In this document: one piece after another, positions 14,851 to 17,322 of the stretch
Layout of the letters: each line of letters begins with the position of its first letter
How positions within the stretch are numbered: the stretch's first letter is position 1
Origin: WVWW01 sp041568335
GTDB taxonomy: Bacteria; Acidobacteriota; Polarisedimenticolia; Polarisedimenticolales; Polarisedimenticolaceae
Reading direction: 5' to 3'
Length of the DNA stretch: 17,322 nt
Assembly: GCA_041568335.1 (NCBI GenBank)
Contig: JBFFZZ010000035.1
Location: 1 to 17,322 of the forward strand
Notes under the pieces: generated by a model
What the model saw: only the letters and a program-made list of their open reading frames with translations
What the model was told of the DNA's origin: nothing
Databases searched by the model: none
Made by a program: the position numbers and the translations under genes

Positions 14851-15690
14851 ATGAACGACGACACCGACATCGCCCTCGATCTCTCCGGGATCGGGATCGT
14901 CGTTCGCGGCCTGTCACCCGAGCTGAAGGGACACTTCGAAGAGGTCTGGGCCGCCTACCGGCCCGACGAGGCATCCAGTGGACTGCTGGACGTGGAGGTG
15001 CGCGTCGAGGGCGACCCGGTGACGGATCGGGTGCTCAGCGCCAAGACCTCGCGCGGGGACGTTCGACGCGACCGCGCGATCTTCGCGATGCGCGAGGGCG
15101 CGATCGACATCGCTCCCGATGGCCGCGCCAAGGCGCGGATCGCGCCGGCGGAGCTCCAGGTCCAGTACCACGCCCTGGTCAACCTGATCTGCGCCGCGCT
15201 CGCCTGGCTGTTGCCGAACCGCGGCGGCGCGCTGCTCCACGCCGCGGGGATCGTCCTCGACGGGCGCGCGTTCGTGCTGGTCGGCGCCTCCGGCAGCGGC
15301 AAGACGACCTGGGCGCGGCTGGCCCAGGCGGCCGGCGCGCTCTACCTCAGCGACGACATGGTGTTCGTCGACGGCGCCGATCGCGGGGTCGAGGTGCTCA
15401 GCGCGCCGATCCGTGGCGATCGCGCCAACCCGCGCGGGCCGGGGCGCTGGCCGCTGGCCGGGATCCTGTTTCCCGTTCAGGGAGAGACGCCGCGTCTCGA
15501 AGACGTCGGCCGGCTCACCGCCGCGACACGGCTCGTGGCCAACCTCCCCTACCTGTCGGACTGCCCGCAGGAAGACGGACGCATCGACGAGCTGGTTCAG
15601 CACCTGCTGGCCGCCGCGCCGACCTACAAGCTGACCTTCGCCAAGGACGCGAAGTTCCTCGACTGTTTGCGGTCGTTGTCCGTGCCGTAA
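14851..15690 (+). CDS. HPr kinase-like P-loop protein (HprK-related kinase)
   Basis: 279 residues. LLHAAGIVLDGRAFVLVGAS followed by GSGKTTWARL contains Walker A (GASGSGKT, residues ~145-152) in the HPr kinase/PEP carboxykinase context, followed by YLSDDMVFVDG (acidic Walker B-like strand, ~165-174) and SAPIRGD. The N-terminal ~125 residues are a separate domain (DLSGIGIVVRGLSPELKGHF). Stand-alone HprK-related proteins are usual in peptide natural-product and polysaccharide clusters and probably phosphorylate a small molecule or peptide instead of HPr. No PqqD, asparagine synthetase or PTS gene is nearby. ATG 14851 is chosen; a TTG at 14779 in frame would add 24 residues, and neither has a good ribosome binding site. 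Its stop is 1 base from that of the convergent gene. Confidence 0.82.
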   Translation: MNDDTDIALDLSGIGIVVRGLSPELKGHFEEVWAAYRPDEASSGLLDVEVRVEGDPVTDRVLSAKTSRGDVRRDRAIFAMREGAIDIAPDGRAKARIAPAELQVQYHALVNLICAALAWLLPNRGGALLHAAGIVLDGRAFVLVGASGSGKTTWARLAQAAGALYLSDDMVFVDGADRGVEVLSAPIRGDRANPRGPGRWPLAGILFPVQGETPRLEDVGRLTAATRLVANLPYLSDCPQEDGRIDELVQHLLAAAPTYKLTFAKDAKFLDCLRSLSVP

Positions 15691-15691
15691 C

Positions 15692-16552
15692 CTATCGCGG
15701 TTTGCCTTCCGGCCGCGATGCTGCCTCTTCAAAAGTCTCGGGTCGAGAGCTTGGTCGTGGATTCACGGGCGGATGGTCGCGACCGCGTCGCCGCTCCAAA
15801 GCCTGACACGGCCCGGGGATATCCCCGTGTTGCAGGTGCGCCGGCCAGGCGGCCGGAGCGATCGTGATCGTGTGGGCTCGCGCGGGGTTGCCTGGGGGAG
15901 CGTGGCAAATGGTCAGGCCCTTGTCGCAGGCGTCACCGATGCCGTCGCTGTCCAAGTCCGACTGATCCGGGTTCGGTACGTGAGCGCAGTTGTCTACCGG
16001 ACAGGTGCTCGTTAGAAGCCCCAACGAATTGTAGACAAACTCTGCGTCACCGAAACCATCACCATCGGTATCGGTGCAGTTGTCGCAGAAGTTCGCGTAT
16101 GAATCCAGGTCGGCGTCAATGTCACACGCTACTTCGCAGGGCGCTGCGATCGGGCATTCAAACTCACAGGGGCAGCAATCACAGGTTGGAACTGAACCCG
16201 GGAAGCTAACACTGCTCCGACCGGCGAACCGCACATCCTCAAAGGTTTCGAGTGCCGCTGCAATTGAAGACTCTTCGCCGATCGGCACACAGAACGCCGC
16301 CCTCGTCGCGAACATCGTTAGGGAGAGTTGCCAGACCTGGATTTCGAGTTCTTCGGCAATCTTAACGATCCGTTCCTCATTGACCTCTGTCTCGAATCCC
16401 GCGACCACTGCGCTTTCCGTGTAGCCCGGAGGATCACAAAACGGGAATTCATCCGTTTGAGCCGTCGAGTCTGGGAGAAACAAGACCACAAGCCAGACTG
16501 GGACCGACCAGGAGAGTGAGTGCAGCCCCCGCGCTTTCTTGCTATTGCACAC
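15692..16552 (-). CDS. Secreted Cys-rich thrombospondin type 3 repeat protein (paralogue 1)
   Basis: 286 residues. The start is GTG 16552, because GGAGGTGA (16557-16564 on the minus strand) lies 4 bases before it. The signal peptide has n-region MCNSKKARG, core VPVWLVVLFL and likely cleavage after DSTAQ. Next is an N-terminal domain (EERIVKIAEEL ... AAALETFEDVRFAGRSS), a Cys-rich patch (CDCCPCEFEC), then calcium-binding type 3 repeats DTDGDGFGD and DLDSDGIGDACD joined by CPVDNCAHVPNPDQS. The C-terminal part has TICHAPPGNPARAHTITI and AHLQHGDIPGPC, a motif common in secreted bacterial proteins, and a basic tail. Role unknown; cell-surface adhesion or binding is plausible. A close paralogue precedes it. 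The GC content is clearly lower than in the left of the window. Confidence 0.85.
   Translation of the reverse strand: MCNSKKARGLHSLSWSVPVWLVVLFLPDSTAQTDEFPFCDPPGYTESAVVAGFETEVNEERIVKIAEELEIQVWQLSLTMFATRAAFCVPIGEESSIAAALETFEDVRFAGRSSVSFPGSVPTCDCCPCEFECPIAAPCEVACDIDADLDSYANFCDNCTDTDGDGFGDAEFVYNSLGLLTSTCPVDNCAHVPNPDQSDLDSDGIGDACDKGLTICHAPPGNPARAHTITIAPAAWPAHLQHGDIPGPCQALERRRGRDHPPVNPRPSSRPETFEEAASRPEGKPR
15694..15719. terminator. Hairpin at the convergent gene ends
   Basis: ATCGCGG (15694-15700) pairs with CCGCGAT (15713-15719) around a 12-base loop, just past the kinase stop and inside the end of the converging gene. No T-run follows on either side, so it is a weak terminator candidate at best. 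Confidence 0.25.
15760..16006. repeat. Diverged direct repeat, copy 1 (3' coding part of paralogue 1)
   Basis: Clearly similar base by base to 16692-16936, with shared blocks such as CCTGACACGG and GCGATCGTGATCGTGTGGGC. It reflects duplication of the secreted-protein gene; the unit spacing is about 930 bases. Confidence 0.75.
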
Positions 16553-16629
16553 GACATCACCTCCAGTTCTTCCCGCGCTGCTCATGGGCTGCCCCAGTAG
16601 CCCGGCACCGGTGCCAAGTGAGTCGAGGG
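16553..16629. other. Spacer between the two tandem paralogues
   Basis: 77 bases that hold the strong ribosome binding site of paralogue 1 and a perfect 12-base palindrome GGCACCGGTGCC (16604-16615). A short GGGCT...AGCCC pairing lies beside it (16587-16603). No promoter is recognisable. Confidence 0.4.
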
Positions 16630-17322
16630 TCAGCCCGGCTTATCTGGCGGCGGTTTCACCTCTTGGAACGTCGTAGGCCGACACACACGCGGATTCACCG
16701 GCCGGTCGCGACCTCGCCGTCTCTCCGGAGCCTGACACGGTCCGGGAATGTCTCCGTGTTGCAAGTGTGCCGGCCATGCGGGATTCGCGATCGTGATCGT
16801 GTGGGCTCGGGCTGGGATGCCAGGAGGCGAGTGGCAGATGGTCAGGCCGGCGTCACACGCGTCGCCTATTCCGTCGCCGTCAAGATCGGCTTGATCTGGA
16901 TTCGATACGTTGGAGCAGTTATCGACCGGACACTGCCTAATCAGGCTCCCAAAATAATTGTAGCCATACTCTGGATCGCCGTATCCGTCCCCGTCGGTGT
17001 CGGTGCATGGGTCGCATGTGTTCGGGTACCTGTCCAGGTCGGTATCGATTTCACAATCGCCTTCGCAGAACTCGGAAAAAGAAACGCACTCAAGACCACA
17101 CTTGCAACAATCGCAATCTGGTAGCGTTGGTACGCAACCAACGGGGGACCTATCGGCGTTTCGCACGTCGGGAAGGTTCCGTAATTCCAGGATGATCGAA
17201 TCCTCCTCCCCGATCGGTGCGCACATCACCGTGCTTGGCCCTAAGAGCATGTCGCTGTAATGAACGAGGAACAAACCCGACTGCTCAGCGACTTCTTCTA
17301 CCCGCTCTAGTGGGGTTCCGAC
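16630..17322 (-). CDS. Secreted Cys-rich thrombospondin type 3 repeat protein (paralogue 2, N-terminus outside window)
   Basis: 230 residues visible; the frame stays open to the right edge (VGTPLERVEEVAEQSG...), and that part aligns with paralogue 1 from its EERIVKIAEEL region, so the signal peptide lies beyond the window. Shared layout: CAPIGEEDSI (CVPIGEESSI in paralogue 1), Cys patch CDCCKCGLEC, repeats DTDGDGYGD and DLDGDGIGDACD with CPVDNCSNVSNPDQA, then TICHSPPGIPARAHTITI and AHLQHGDIPGPC, and a basic tail APERRRGRDRPVNP. Asp-rich type 3 repeats bind calcium. Function unknown. An internal TTG at 17274 is not the real start, since the alignment continues upstream of it. Confidence 0.85.
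   Translation of the reverse strand, partial: VGTPLERVEEVAEQSGLFLVHYSDMLLGPSTVMCAPIGEEDSIILELRNLPDVRNADRSPVGCVPTLPDCDCCKCGLECVSFSEFCEGDCEIDTDLDRYPNTCDPCTDTDGDGYGDPEYGYNYFGSLIRQCPVDNCSNVSNPDQADLDGDGIGDACDAGLTICHSPPGIPARAHTITIANPAWPAHLQHGDIPGPCQAPERRRGRDRPVNPRVCRPTTFQEVKPPPDKPG
16692..16936. repeat. Diverged direct repeat, copy 2 (3' coding part of paralogue 2)
   Basis: Partner of 15760-16006. The nucleotide similarity extends, more weakly, further right through the type 3 repeat region. Confidence 0.75.

Noticed and set aside
15814..15827. Perfect palindrome CGGGGATATCCCCG
   Set aside because: It lies in coding sequence for HGDIPGP, and the paralogue keeps the protein motif but not the palindrome, so it is probably coincidence.
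1..17322. CRISPR array, tRNA, rRNA, insertion sequence, toxin-antitoxin or phage genes
   Set aside because: I looked for regular short repeats, cloverleaf-like sequences, transposase or integrase motifs and small gene pairs and saw none. XseAB and the GIY-YIG protein are repair-type nucleases, and nothing around them forms a recognisable defence island.

Overview
The window is high-GC, tightly packed bacterial chromosome with no tRNA, rRNA, CRISPR array, integrase or insertion sequence that I can see. A lipobox protein, a ModC-type ABC ATPase, a Fur-family regulator and secreted thrombospondin type 3 repeat proteins fit a Gram-negative from a phylum such as Acidobacteriota, Myxococcota or Planctomycetota. 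That placement is inference, since no marker gene here fixes it.

Layout, left to right. (1) Positions 1-6841, plus strand: the 3' part of a molybdate-type ABC ATPase, glucose-6-phosphate isomerase, an FAD/NAD(P) disulfide oxidoreductase overlapping it by ATGA, a 350-residue protein I do not recognise, a UvrC-like GIY-YIG nuclease fused to what looks like a dead DnaQ-type exonuclease domain, and a Fur-family regulator. (2) Position 6838-7368, minus strand: a Nudix hydrolase whose stop codon overlaps that of the Fur gene. (3) Positions 7445-13264, plus strand: cysteine desulfurase, both subunits of exonuclease VII (the large one with an extra N-terminal HARP-like domain), a tRNA-dihydrouridine synthase resembling eukaryotic Dus3, a lipoprotein and a membrane-anchored M28 peptidase. 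The first four of these are linked by 4-base overlaps or near overlaps and are probably one transcript. (4) Positions 13274-14721, minus strand: a two-gene unit of a phytanoyl-CoA-dioxygenase-like oxygenase and a sulfotransferase-fold protein, with a divergent HPr-kinase-like P-loop protein at 14851-15690. (5) Positions 15692-17322, minus strand: two tandem paralogous secreted Cys-rich thrombospondin type 3 proteins in markedly lower-GC DNA, the second running off the window.

The left and middle blocks are mostly housekeeping (sugar phosphate metabolism, redox, DNA repair, tRNA modification, sulfur transfer). Their interest lies in unusual domain architectures and in two hairpins at gene starts. 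The right end looks more accessory: a small oxygenase/transferase/kinase group and a duplicated secreted-protein family. I found no complete novel defence or mobile system. The strongest leads are the HARP-like/XseA fusion, the pseudo-exonuclease/GIY-YIG fusion with a hairpin covering its start codon, and the bacterial Dus3-like enzyme.
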